A stretch of 64,000 bases of DNA, from NCBI GenBank assembly GCA_029532415.1, contig JAQOTA010000069.1, forward strand, positions 992,001 to 1,056,000. Reading direction: 5' to 3'. The translations under genes were made by a program, and so were the position numbers. Of this stretch, positions 12,458 to 23,675 are shown in pieces. Under the pieces are notes generated by a model. The model worked only from the letters and a program-made list of their open reading frames with translations, searched no databases and was not told the DNA's origin. Within the stretch, counting starts at the first letter, position 1. The number at the start of each line of letters is the position of its first letter. This DNA comes from Marasmius tenuissimus. Its lineage: Eukaryota > Basidiomycota > Agaricomycetes > Agaricales > Marasmiaceae.

Positions 12458-13234
12458 ATGCCATCGTCCGCCAACAAATCTGAACTCACTCCGAAAACGC
12501 GGGGTTTGTCTTTATCTAAAGGAGATCAGGCAGGGGATTCTTTTGGACAACTCGAACGGGAACTAGACGGAATGAATGATGTTGGGTTTTGGTACGTCGG
12601 TCATCCACTTAATGTTCATCTCTGTGCTCTCTTTCTAGACTCTTCTACTGGAATATATGATGAAGAATCAGCCATTTGAAACTCAGTACATTTCACATGA
12701 AGGACTTGGCCACCATCCCCCCGAATTCCAGCACGGAGTCGCGCTCACTACAGCACAACTGGTTGGTTATGTGCGCAAACATGGACTGGCCACAGACCAA
12801 ATAGACTCCCCACATCCTAGCTGGTCGATTATTATTCACGAAGTAGAGTGCAGGCTGCACGAACAACTCGAGGTGAACCCGGAAGACAGAATTCTGTTCT
12901 GGAGTAAACCCTGGACAAAGAACGAGGAGCTAAAGGTTCTCTTATCATTCCGCACGAACTACAATCGAGACATCAATATCGCCGATCCCGCTAATTTCAT
13001 CAAGCGGTTGGAGGAGCAGCTTGGACAACCAGCGAAGTGGTACATGAGACATCCGAATGACGATGGTCCGGCTCTGCGAGCTCACTATAAGATCTCAGGT
13101 GGGTAGTGTTAGATATCTGTCAGCATTTTCCCCTAGCGGCTAACTGGCACTCTGCAGTGGACAAAATGAAGGGTCAGGCCGCTCGCGTAGCGAAGGCAAA
13201 AAGAGCTGCTCGTGTCACGAACCAGAAAGTATGA
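12458..13234 (+). CDS. Unrecognised small protein family, copy A
   Basis: Three exons: 12458-12580, 12639-13098, 13158-13234 (219 aa). The exon 1 donor (GTTGGG) is weak and was placed by alignment with copy B; GTCGGT nine codons' worth further on would also keep frame. Exon 2 carries the family core: FEHGV-like block, VRKHGLATDQIDSPHPSW, then NRDINIADP...IKRLEEQLGQPAKWYM. Exon 3 encodes a short Lys/Arg-rich tail ending TNQKV. No signal peptide, membrane helix or known domain is visible; the N-terminus is polar. Copies B and D are clear paralogues with the same intron phases (0 and 1), and C, E and F are damaged ones. Function unknown; I do not recognise the family. It is divergent from NRAMP-1. 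Confidence 0.7.
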
Positions 13235-14306
13235 TTGTGAGTCAGACTGTCGCTGCTGTATATCGTTGACATATCTTGCTTTCGACACTATACCTCATCC
13301 TTTGTATTTTTACCCTATATTTGTATTCATGAATGGAATCTACTTGGTAGTCGACGTCGCTGCCTTTGTTGCTCTCACCGCTGCGATGTTCCTGTCTTCG
13401 GTATCAATTCTGTCTCCTTCCCGATACACTCGAATCTCCCCATACAAGCTTTCTTGTCGAAACACGTCCTCGAACATGTCCTATTCGACGACCTATATTC
13501 TCATTGTTTTTCGGGTGCGGCGTTGGAGGTGCAGCCAGTGAAGCTGTGTATCCGAGCCTTGACACAATCTGAGGGTCCGGGGGTACGTGAACCCCCTCGT
13601 AGCATCGACGAAGACTACCCAGGACTTTCATGGCCGATATCTTGCGCTTCAAGCTCACCCATTGTTATCGCTGCAACTCGACTTGAAACCTCAAGAAGGA
13701 ATCTCGTCCAATACTTCTTACTTACGCTTGTCTTCCGGTGGCGAAAGTGATGGCCTATGCTGACCGCTCACGGGTAGAAAGAGAAGCCTCGCCAATGAAA
13801 TAGACACCGTGCCATATCATGAGTTGAACTATCGTTGTGTATTATTTTCAGAGGTTTCTTGTCATGCTGCCCCTCACCAGCGTCTCTATATCAGTACCCC
13901 CTATTTGTATCTATGTAAGGAATCCGGTCGGAGTCATATTCCCCGCTTCTTCTTTGTAAAGCCCTATCCGGGCCAGTACCAGAATATTGGGTCGGAAGTT
14001 CACTCTGTTCTCAGAGGAGGCAAGCGGAAAGGAGATCATTGGCCCGTCGTCACCACGCGATCTGGGACCCATTTGGATCCACAATACCCCTGGGCCCTCT
14101 TTTACTCAAGCTCACAAAAGCGGATACACAAGTTCACAGAGTTCATATATTCCGACAGTAAGAGATCCGAAGTCTAGAGAGTGCAATTACAGAATGTTAT
14201 ACAAGAAAGCAAATCAGTGGGGGCGTTCAAACCTGAATCAGGCCATACAATCAAGATCGAGAGTGACGAAAGCGATCGGGTTAGGTAAAATCACCGCTAA
14301 TCCCAC
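13235..14306. other. Intergenic, duplicated block downstream of small gene A
   Basis: No gene supported. About 13450-13640 is a diverged copy of sequence found after small genes C (about 19740-19970), D (57710-57950) and F (about 63050-63240), so it belongs to the repeated unit. Confidence 0.6.
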
Positions 14307-15630
14307 CTACTTAGTGCGAGAGTTTTTGACTGGTCTGCGTGGTGAGTCTGGCTGTGAGGTATTTGCCTCCAGTGGGTCTGCCGAAGTCTCACGCTCGCGT
14401 TTGCGGGTCGTATCGCCGATCGCACGTTCCTCCCCATCGAGTTCCCAAAGATCATCTACTGATGCCTTAGATTGCCCTGAGCTCGACTGCAAGGACGGGC
14501 TGGGCGAGAAATTCGCATCTTTTGTGGAGTCGTCCCCGTCCGAGCTTTCATCGAGTGGCGTTGGTTGAGATTTGCCAAAAAGCCATTTCTTGAAAAGTCC
14601 CTCGCCACTCTGTGGATCGTGTCGTGAGAGAAGGCGAGAAGAGGCTTAAAAAGCGTACTCACCTCTCTGGTAGTGTCAATTTGTTCCAGCGATGCATTCC
14701 CTAAGTCAAGGAAAGGTTCACTGAGCTGGAACTTGACGCCATGTGCATCGAGTGCGTCCTTCAAGGCGGCACGAAAAGCCACACTCGGTTTAAACAACTG
14801 GCCATCAAACTCAAACATCTCCTCGTTGTACACAGTGAAGGTAGGCATGGGCCGACCTTTTTCGGGGTTGAAGAAGAAGTCAATCATGATTTTCTCACTG
14901 ATCGGCGTGTTCGCCGGTCCCTCATCTTGTACGAAGTGGATGTCATACTCCTTCAGCAGGGCGTCAAAGTCGGAGCATCGCTTGAATATGATGACGGAGA
15001 AATAGGAACCGCAAACAAAGAAGTGGTGAAGGACCTCTTGTGACTTGTACGAGGCGAGAGTACAGATCGCTTGGGAGAATATCTGGCCAAGGGTGCTTTG
15101 CAGCACGTGTAATGCCTTTACTTTGGCTCCCGGTTCATCCCAATTGACCTTGATCCTCTCCTGGTCTTTGATGATAAGAACGAATGTTAGCTCCAAAAAT
15201 GTTCAAGGGAGCGCCAGATGGATGTACCTTCGCTCTCGAGGGAGAAATTTCCACCCGTCAGCCGCTTCATCTCCATCACTATCAGTGCGATCTCCCTCAA
15301 TCCTGCTTGACGTCGACCGTCGATAGTAGTGATACCGCACAACATCAGGACGATATCCGGGGAGCAACTCGTGATATCACGAATGGAATATAAGTGGGAA
15401 AGTCCGTAGGGCGCAATTGTGGGTTGTTGCATCGGGAGTATTCGATCCCCTAGACTGGGAGTATCCTGCTGCACAAAGGCACATAGCCCGCCGAGAACTG
15501 CCATCATTATCGCGTACTGATAGCTTTCGATATACTGATACTTCTCCGCGACATGATACGCCATGTCTACTTTGGCCTGGCGTAGCGCGGCAAGCGACTC
15601 AAGCAATATCTGGAAGGAGGTTCGTCTCAT
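14307..15630 (-). CDS. Uncharacterised protein with PD-(D/E)XK-like motif
   Basis: Exons 15630-15228, 15165-14663 and 14609-14307 join in frame through introns of 62 bp (GTACAT...CAAAG, with a CTAAC branch-like site) and 53 bp (GTGAGT...CACAG). The start is the first ATG; the frame is open upstream to 15957 without ATG, so an N-terminal extension or upstream exon is possible. A segment SCSPDIVL...LIVMEMKR has the spacing of a PD-(D/E)XK nuclease core (Asp, about 27 residues, E-x-K). It is followed by a Gln-containing helix-like stretch (LGQIFSQAICTL) and a G-x-YF-x-V...FKR strand, a pattern seen in restriction-endonuclease-like folds of fungal and Crinkler-type proteins. The C-terminus is Ser-rich, charged and low in complexity. 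Nuclease activity is inference. It is divergent from small gene B. Confidence 0.55.
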
Positions 15631-16018
15631 CCTCTTCGCAATTGGAATGATCGATGCGCGTGTGCAGCTCACCTCTCGCTCGGTCGCGTTAGTTGTCAGT
15701 CGCGGGCTTGCATTGATCGTGTTGGACACACTTTCAACGAGAGTGGAAGAGGTTGTTTCTAGAGAATGCGAAAGAGGGGGAGTTGGTATTCGCTGGCTCA
15801 AAAGGAGCGGATTTAAGCACCCGGTGGTCTGTTGTTTCTTGGGGAAGACAATGCCTTTAACTTCGCCACGAGAATCTAACGCATTTTTTCCCTCCAATTG
15901 GGTACAATAGAGTGGAACCTCCGAGCTGTTGATTACGTAATGTATCCCGGGTATGAATTAAGGACGCATCGCTCCCCTGTCGCTCCCCATCTCCTCCCAA
16001 CTACCACTCTTGCCATTC

Positions 16019-16789
16019 ATGTCCGACTCAGACGCATCTGCTCTCACTCCAAAAATGGGGACACTATCCTTAGAGAAGAAAGGAGGTTGGGTTGAGAATC
16101 TCGAAGGGGAACTGGACTTTGAAGGGGTACGGCTTTGGCACATCGGTCTACTATTCGATGCTCACTCTACGTTCTCTTGCTAGACTCTCTTTTTGGACTA
16201 CATGCTGAAGAACGAGCCATTCGAAACGCTGTACAAACAGTACATTCCACATGAAGGCTTCGACCATCACCCGCCTAAATTTGAATACGGAGTTGCACTC
16301 ACCAAGGCAGAACTCATTGCCTACGCGCGTAAGCACGGTTTGGCAACAAAACAACTGGACTCCCCGCGTCCCAAGTGGTCTGCTGTCTTTCGCGAAGTGG
16401 ACTCCAGGCTCTATAACAAACTAAAGGTGAAACGAGAAGATGGGATCCTGTTGTGGAGTGCACCCTTGACGAAGGACAAGGAACGAAATCTTCTCCTGTC
16501 CCTCTGCTCGAATTATGACCTCAAGATTCGGGTAGCCGATCCTGATACCCTCATCAAGCGGTTGGAGGAGGAGTTTGGACAGTCAGCGAAGTGGTATCTG
16601 AGTTCTCCGAGTGACGACGATCCGGGCCTGCAGCCTCACTACAAGATCTCGGGTGAGTAGAACTTATTTCGTCAGGATATAGCCACAGTGACTCACTGGC
16701 ACCTTCGCCCAGCTGATAAAATGAAAGCTTATGCCGTCCGCACGGGGAAGGCAAAAAGAACGGCCCGTGCCACGAACCAGAAAGTATGA
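16019..16789 (+). CDS. Unrecognised small protein family, copy B
   Basis: Three exons: 16019-16126, 16184-16652, 16713-16789 (217 aa, the same length as copy D). Introns of 57 and 60 bp in phases 0 and 1 match the other copies. N-terminus MSDSDASALTPKM is acidic to polar; the core has FEYGVALT, YARKHGLATKQLDSPRPKWS, IRVADPDTLIKRLEEEFGQ and HYKIS; the exon 3 tail is basic and ends TNQKV as in copy A. The ATG follows a non-coding stretch and aligns with the starts of C and D. No known domain is visible. It lies about 390 bp from the divergent PD-(D/E)XK-like gene, not next to an intact NRAMP gene. Confidence 0.75.
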
Positions 16790-17399
16790 TTGTGAGTCGG
16801 ACTGTCGCCGCATATTGTTGTCATGCTTTGCTTTCTTTGCTATCTCACGCTGCATTATGTATTTTACTCTTTATCTGCTCATGGACGGTATCTATGTATC
16901 TCATCGAATCCACCGCCTCCTCGAAACCCCCCCCCTCGGTATCCAACTGCCACTAAGTGCCTGTCGCGGTGTTTTCATGATAGGCGTACCTAGGCCTTTC
17001 AGTTCGTGGTAACAGACTCCGCGTCTGTTCCCAACCCCGAATCCCGAAGCTGCCTTCGAAGAATGGGCAGACCAACGGATTTGACAGTACCTAATGTACC
17101 TGCGAGGCTATTCCTTCGCTCACTCCTGGTGCCATTCGGCTTCAAACACAACCTATTTGAGGAACCAAGCCCTCGGGCCTCGATGGCGAGCGAGATAACC
17201 ACTGTCGACATTTCCATGTACTTTAACTATCGCCTCGCAACCCACATCCTCCTGGGCTTTTCTTCGGGGAAACGCTCGCAGCAAAGTTTATCCAACCCTT
17301 TATTACACCGCACAACTGCCCGCATACTGATACTCACAACCTACCCTGCAGTCGGCAGGACGCACCTATTCTCAACACGAGTTCCCAAGTCACACATGC
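16790..17399. other. Intergenic after small gene B
   Basis: No gene supported. A run of C at 16928-16935 and scattered short open frames only. Confidence 0.5.
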
Positions 17400-17930
17400 C
17401 AACTCCGTGATCACCCATCCATTACTGAATTTTAGCTTTCTCCCCGATCCCTTGGTTATTGCCCCTCAACATCTTCGACTCCATATCATCTTCAATCACA
17501 GACGCAGGAGGCTCCCTCACACACATCGGCTTCTGCAAACTCGTCACCGATATCAATGGCAAACCTCGGACCGGTAGCACTGCTCTCGACAACACGACAT
17601 GGAACATGCGAAAGCACCAGTAAAGTGTCGAGACTACGGCGGCTCACGGCGATGGCTGGGGCCACGGTACTGGGTGGCAGGCGAGGAGGAGGCAAGCGAC
17701 AGCCTTTGAAGGAAAGATGGCTGGGTAAGTGGACGATTATAGGCGCGTGGGCTAACAACTGAGAAGGCCTACAGAGACGTGCCAACGGAGGAACCCAACG
17801 GAGGAACCCAACAGAGATTTGTTTACCAGCAACGATGACCACTAGTCCCGGGACTTGAAAATGAGAAGACAGGAAGTTGTCGTCGCTCAGAGCGATAGCG
17901 AAGGCAATGGCATGATTGATGCTCGACAGC
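17400..17930 (-). pseudogene. NRAMP relic R1 (exons 7-9 remnants)
   Basis: Decayed 3' part of an NRAMP gene. On the minus strand AIAFAIAL corresponds to exon 7, IVAGKQISVGFLRW to exon 8 ([15 protein letters not shown] in the intact copies), and RRSLDTLLVLSHV to exon 9 ([13 protein letters not shown]). Frameshifts and substitutions have destroyed the rest. The same relic recurs at 55150-55350, so it was already decayed when this segment was duplicated. Confidence 0.7.
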
Positions 17931-18571
17931 CACTGGTTTGGATCATTGTGGTTCGTGATCATGGGAAGAGAAATGAGCGACCTTTCCTCTTCTCTTTCCC
18001 TCCAGATATGACGGCCCCTTTCCATGTCCGGCCACTCCATTCGGTGTCGTTGGCTTTGCCATACTTTACCGGGCCGCTCAGTCATTCGCCCGCTATCGGG
18101 CAGCAAGCAAAGACGGCAGGTGAACAGTGGCCAATCATACTGAGGCCCAATGCCAGCCCTCGGATCGAGCCTGAGTAGCATTCAGGTGCAAATCGAGTAA
18201 CGGACGTGTAGTGATGGAGTTTCTTGCGGATACCGGTTCTGACAAGCATTCAGAACGCTGAGGGAAGACACAGTTCAACTCTAAGCATCCGAGGAGAGCT
18301 ACCATCGTGGCTTACAAGTATATGAGCTTTGGGTAACATTGTGATGGCGGGATGAAAGAGGGTCGCGTTCAGTAACTTTAAGCGCTCATCACCGACCTTC
18401 AGACAAACCGCCATCATCGCCAACACCGCCAACAACATCGACCGGGTTCCAGGTCACTGTTACCCATATTCTTCTCGGCCTTGCTGAAGAGTGAATATAT
18501 TACCTGGACAACGTGGGTTCAAGAGGATCTCGGCTCATACGAAGCGGTTCCAGTGTTTGCTGCTCACCATC
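17931..18571. promoter_or_regulatory. Conserved region upstream of small gene C
   Basis: Two blocks recur upstream of other copies. Block 1 (about 18196-18260) begins with TCGAGTAACGGAC and contains GGAGTTTCTTGCGGAT and CCGGTTCT. Block 2 (about 18378-18430) contains AAGCGC...CATC and AAACCGCCATCATCGCCAAC. Counterparts lie near 55759 and 56317 (D), 23250 and 23439 (E), 61410 and 61667 (F). They may be promoter elements or simply shared ancestry. Confidence 0.45.
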
Positions 18572-19341
18572 ATGTCCGACAACCCGTCTGATCTGACTCC
18601 GAAAATGCGGACAATGTCCTTCCGGAGAGCCGACTGAAGAGGAGGAAACGGAAGACTTAGATGGTGTATGCTCATACCATGTTGGTCACCGAGTCGATGC
18701 TAATTTTCTATCCCTCTGTATTAGACCCTCCTATTGGACTTCATGCTAGAAAATGAGCCATTTGAAGTCCTTTTGGCCCAGTACTTTCCGAAAAAGGAAC
18801 TCGACCATCGACCACCCATTTTCGAATACGGAGTCGCGCTCACCGAGGCACAATTAGTCGAATACACGCGCAAACATGGATTGGCAACGGACCAGCTAAA
18901 CTCTCCACATCCCAAATGGTCAAAGATCTTCCGTGCAGTAGGATCAAGGTTGGATAACCAACTCGAACTGAAACCTCAAGAAGGAATCCTTCGCTGGAGC
19001 TCACCCTACACGAAGAACAAGAAACTGGTGCTCCTTCTAGCACTCTGCACGAACTACAACACGAAAATTCGAGTGGCCAATCCTCGCGATCTTGTTCAGC
19101 GGCTAGAAAAGGAATTCGGAGAGCCGGCGAAATGGTACATGAGTTGTATAACTGATGGCGGTCTACGGCCTCATTACAAGGTCTCAGGTGAGGTCTCGAC
19201 TGTGAACTCCATTTACCCACACTGGCTAACTAACGACATGTTCACCTCTGCTTGTTCTCAGTGGCAAAGCTGATGGCCTATGCCGCCCGCTTACAGGCAG
19301 AAGGAGCATCCTGTACCACGAACCAGAGATTGAGATCGTGA
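18572..19341 (+). pseudogene. Small protein family, copy C, exon 1 frameshifted
   Basis: Layout 18572-18665, 18725-19187, 19262-19341 matches copy D closely. Exon 1 lacks 17 bp present in D (after ATGTCCTT), which shifts the frame and gives TGA after about 21 codons. Exons 2 and 3 are intact: MLENEPFE, FEYGVALTEAQL, HGLATDQL, WSKIFRAVGSRL, FGEPAKWYM. Translation from the ATG at 18743 could still yield a protein lacking the acidic N-terminus, so loss of function is likely but not certain. Confidence 0.75.
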
Positions 19342-20556
19342 ATCGGACTGTCACCGTGAATTGTTGTTCTTGCCTTCTGTGCCATCCTTCATCAGCGTCT
19401 TTGTATCGTGATCTTTTTTGTGTTACTCTACGGAATCTAGTACCAGCCAAATTCACCGCCTCTCTTTCGTGACAAATGCTTCCTTTCACCTCGTCTTCCC
19501 CGTCAGAACGAAATAGGGATATCAGCCAAGATCGGATTTAGTTGCGAACTAGTCGAAGCGCGAAATCCACAAACGTGATTACAGGTTGACTATTGAGCTC
19601 ACTGCCGTAGGCAAGTACTGTTATGACTACACACAGAGGACACAAGTTGGCGAGCTCGAACCGTTCTACACTGTCAATGCCCTCAACTTGTGTCATTCAT
19701 GTCTGTCTCTGCTTTTCCAATCAACACCCTTCTACTGGAATACGTCCTCGGACACGTCCTATCCGACGAAGTATGCACTCAGTTTTCGTTGGGCGAGGGC
19801 GCAGTCACACGCTAGAGGTGTAGGCAGCCAAGCTATGCGTCCGAAACTCGTGTCTTAAGGGACGCTGAGCCTCCAAGTTGGATCGGAATGAATACGGTGA
19901 TCATCCCCGTAAGATCGACGAAGACCACCCAGAACTTTCGTCAGCGACGTTTTGAGCCTGTTCATCGTTGTTGGGACATATTGCTCCATTGTATCTTCTC
20001 GTTCCGCGTATGCAACGCAGCAGGGCCATCGAGCACCCGTCTTCGCCCCTCGTTCGACGCATTCGGGGAGGTGCTCAGCTCGCGCTGAAAGTGTACAAGT
20101 AGAGCCGCATCTTGACCGGCCCCGTGAAGATACATACAGCGGATGAAACATAGAGGAGAATAAGAATATGAATGATCATGATGTTTATTTTTCTTTTTTC
20201 TTTTTTTGGTTTCCTTATCCTGGCTCTCGTCCTCGTGAGTGACGGTGAACGGAGTCCACTACCTCGTCTTTCGCTCGAGTCCAATCATCGATTGACGAGT
20301 TCAAACGACGCATGACAGGCCTTGAACATTTGAACGCGGCACATTCAAACCTTATATCTACATAGTTTCAATCCCAGAATCCGCAAAACGGAGAGCATTG
20401 GGAAAACCATGACCACGCTAAAATATTTTTCCAAGAAGAATATTTGTGCTGGCATCATCATAACCATTCCTCTTCTTTCTGTCGTGTACTAGTCCTCGTG
20501 CTCGTGGAACATATTATACCTCCATCCAAGTCACCAAGAAACACACCCCCACCACA
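19342..20556. other. Intergenic between small gene C and NRAMP-2
   Basis: No gene supported. It is near-colinear with 57298-58770 in the third unit, apart from a foldback insertion present only there (58366-58615). Confidence 0.7.
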
Positions 20557-22767
20557 TCAATGCCCTGCACTCCCAGTCGACCCCTCAACCTCCTCCTTCA
20601 CAGTCGTCAACACATACACATTCGCAATCGACACCAACAACCAGATCGCACACGCCAGAATCGTCGTCACCCAGCCATTACTAAAGTCCTTCGTTTCCGA
20701 ACCCGCTTCCGCGTCCACTTCAGAAGATCCTCGCTCCGCTCGCACCCCCATCAACCTCTTCGAACTCGTCACATAAATCAGTGGTAACGTTATAAACGGC
20801 AATACAATCGACAATACCACCTGTGAAAGCACGAGGAGGGTGTCGATGCCTCTTCGGCCAACGGCGATGGCTACGACCATGGAGGGTATAACGGCTAGGA
20901 GACGGGTGAGGAGGCGGCGGACGACGGGCTTGAGGAAGGATGGAAACTTAGTTATAGTAAAGGGAGAAGAGGAGGGAGAAGGTGACTCACTGAGACACGC
21001 CACTGCAAAAACCCCTCCGATACAGCTTGCCCAGCTACGGTAGCAATAATCGACGAGCTCTACGCAACGATTCTGAGTGTCAGCGGGGCAGCAAAACGAG
21101 AACGAACGGGACGAACCTGTCCTGCAGCCAACAACGCAATCGCGAATAATGTGGCGGCACCTGAAGCACACGAAAGGTCAGTCAGTGTTTCTCATCTCAC
21201 AGTCTGCTGGAAAGCTAGCTCACCCTGACCAACCAGATCCCTGATCAAATCATACGCATCGAACAACCCAGCCGGGGACTTTCCATCGGTAGGCTCTTCC
21301 GTCCCGTAAAAGAACACTCCGCCCGCAAGAATCAGGATCCTACACGCAGTGTATCAGCAACGTGCACAGAAAGGGAGGGAGGCACAAACGAAACGTCCAT
21401 CGGGCTCAGGGTTTGGAGGAAGAGAGAAAGAAGGAGACAAATGGCTCACAGGCTATTGATCACGACTGCAAACCCCAAGAGACTGGCCGCCACATCCACC
21501 ACCCCATGGTACACGTGGGCCTCCACGAACCCCAGCGAGTTGTTCTCCCTATCACAGTGCCGGTTCACCCTCGTAGCGAAGGTACTTGGTGGTGGGGTGC
21601 GGAAGGCCGAGAGAGCAGATTCGAGGGCAGCAAGGAGGCGTTGTTTCATTGTGCGTGGCGACGTGTCAGGGGAGGTTTTATCGCTCAACGAGGAGTTGGA
21701 GGAGTTGGCAGAGGAGATAGTGGAGGCAAACACGTCGTGGTGTTTGGTGGACATGCGGTCTTGCGTTGCTAATGCAGACCCAAGGAAGAGACTATGTGGC
21801 ATCACAGTGGCCCCGATGATTCCGACAGCTGTCGTCAATCGGGGCTATGAGCTCAAGAGCGAGGAAAAGTAAACCGAGGGGCACTCACAGACATACAACG
21901 CCCCGTTTGGAATGATATACTTCGATGGAAGGTACCCCTGGAAGACTGGCCCCCATTGAACGTCGACTCTCGAGACGATTATACATATGCATATAAACAC
22001 GGCCAGGACCTTCGGGGAGCAACGCATCAGTAACCTGCACTCGAAATCGGATTGTTGCTTACCATCCCGGCGATCCCCCACTCAAACACCCTCAACGGTC
22101 TCCCCCTCAACGGATCCCCCAACGCTAACAAGATGATAACATCGAACGCCGTAATCAAGACTCCATGCCATAGTTCTAGCCTCGGGAACAACAAGCAGAG
22201 CGCGATGGCACTTCCGAGAAGTTCGGCGAGGTCAGTTGCTATGATCGCAATCTCGGATATGAGGTACAGAGGGTATAGTAGACCCCAACGGTAGAGCAGA
22301 GTATGTCGAGGGTGAGAGTGCAAGAGGAGGCGGCAGTGGGAGGCCAGGTCTGCGTCGTGGGAGATAAGTTAGCGCAAGGTATTGGGGGGAAAGAAAGAAA
22401 GGAGATGTTGGACATACCAAGTCCAGTCACGCAACCCATCCTGCTCGCCATAGTTTGGAAGAGAACGGCGAATAGACCTGCAAGTAGGACGACGAATAAG
22501 AGTCGGTAGCCGTATGATGAGCCAGCTTCGAGGTCGACTCCCCAGTTACCTCTAGAAAGCGGAAAACAGAATATGAGATCAGGTGAGATGAGAGAAACTG
22601 TGAACGTACGGATCAAAGTACGCCACGGCGCAGACCATCCCAACGCCAGTATGCTTCCGTAGATGGAGGAGGATAGTCTGCCAACGGGAGGGTTTTGCCG
22701 TCGTCGTCGACGGTTGATTTTGTTGGTTCTCGCTGTGCTCGACTTGACTCGTACTGGAAGAACCCAT
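20557..22767 (-). CDS. NRAMP/SMF divalent-metal (Mn/Fe) transporter, copy 2
   Basis: Nine exons: 22767-22610, 22551-22418, 22349-22063, 22009-21889, 21828-21450, 21339-21224, 21160-21117, 21059-20991, 20928-20557; 1680 nt, 559 aa. Every junction is GT-AG and phase-consistent, and exon lengths equal those of NRAMP-3. The metal-site motifs are both present: DPGNW at residues 52-56 (split by intron 1) and MPHS at 243-246. Hydrophobic segments fit a multi-pass membrane protein; a Ser-rich hydrophilic loop follows TM6. NRAMP proteins import Mn2+, Fe2+ and related ions with protons. The N-terminus is short and Gln/Ser/Thr-rich. It is divergent from the decayed small gene E, with small gene C downstream. 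Nothing suggests inactivation. Confidence 0.9.
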
Positions 22768-23675
22768 GGCGCTGATGATGGTGGTGGAGGGGAAAGAAAG
22801 GAAGAAAGACCGGACGGGCCCAAGTTAGGGCATCATATAAGGTGAAGAGACCCAGTACCAACACAGCGGGCAGCGACGAAACAGTGGATTCGGAAACGTT
22901 GATGGAGAATCCTTCTTGCCTAAGCTTTTCCTTGCGCGTTAAGGTCATCCCCGTCACGCGTGTTGACATATCCCCCAAGTCCCAATCGACCAGGATCCAT
23001 CTCTACAGCAAAAATCAAAGCTAGAACGGCCCCAGGAGCAAATCGAGTGCTGTTTGAGTGCGAGGGAGAAAGAAGGAAGGGAGGCTATAGCTCAAGGTGA
23101 TGAAGATCATTCGTTCATTGACCGAACCGACGGATATGAGCTTGGCAGTCCCAAGGGAGAGGAGACCAATGTTCTTCTTCGAAATCGCTTCCCGTTATCG
23201 ATAAGGAACGATGAGTGAGACTAGGCGGCCGCGTGATTGTAGAAGTCGAGTAATGGACGCAGTGCCCTGGTGGAGTTTCTTGCGAATGCGAGTTCTTGTC
23301 AATCAAAAACTGGAGAGAAGGGTGATCCAGCATTCGCTGTACAAAAAGAGTAGTTTCCTGTGCCGAACATTGCTGTCGTGGCCCTGTGTTGCTGTACAAG
23401 GTCTTGGGGTCGCGGGGTGAAGAAAGAGACGCGTTCACTAAGCGCCCGTCATCTTCACTCAAACCGTCATCATCCGATTCTTCGTCAACCTTGACCAACC
23501 TCCGGACCATTCTTGCCCAATGGTATTGTTTTTGTATTCGAGGTTGCTGGACCCAGCGTCTCATGTATACACTGGGTAACGATCCAATATTCAATGTTCA
23601 AGTTGGATCTGGGTTCATACGAAAACATCGGTGCCTCTGGCAAGGGTCGAGTCCTACTGACTGACTCTCACCCTC
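22768..23675. promoter_or_regulatory. Divergent upstream region, NRAMP-2 / small gene E
   Basis: About 900 bp between divergent genes, colinear with 60930-61846 (NRAMP-3 / F). It contains the recurrent blocks near 23250 and 23439. Confidence 0.5.
22834..22842 (-). promoter_or_regulatory. TATA box of NRAMP-2
   Basis: TTATAT on the minus strand about 70 bp before the ATG at 22767; spacing is shared by all three NRAMP copies. Confidence 0.5.

Noticed and set aside
15631..15957. N-terminal extension of the PD-(D/E)XK-like gene
   Set aside because: The frame is open but has no ATG; only a TTG would start it. Left out of the coding range though it may be an exon part.
17492..18181. 229-codon minus-strand frame as a gene
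   Set aside because: Its C-terminal half is degenerate NRAMP exons 7-9; no start, splice sites or domain support a new gene.
21362..21872. Plus-strand frames across NRAMP-2 exon 5
   Set aside because: Antisense of a well-supported exon; the same antisense openness occurs in NRAMP-3 because of shared codon use.
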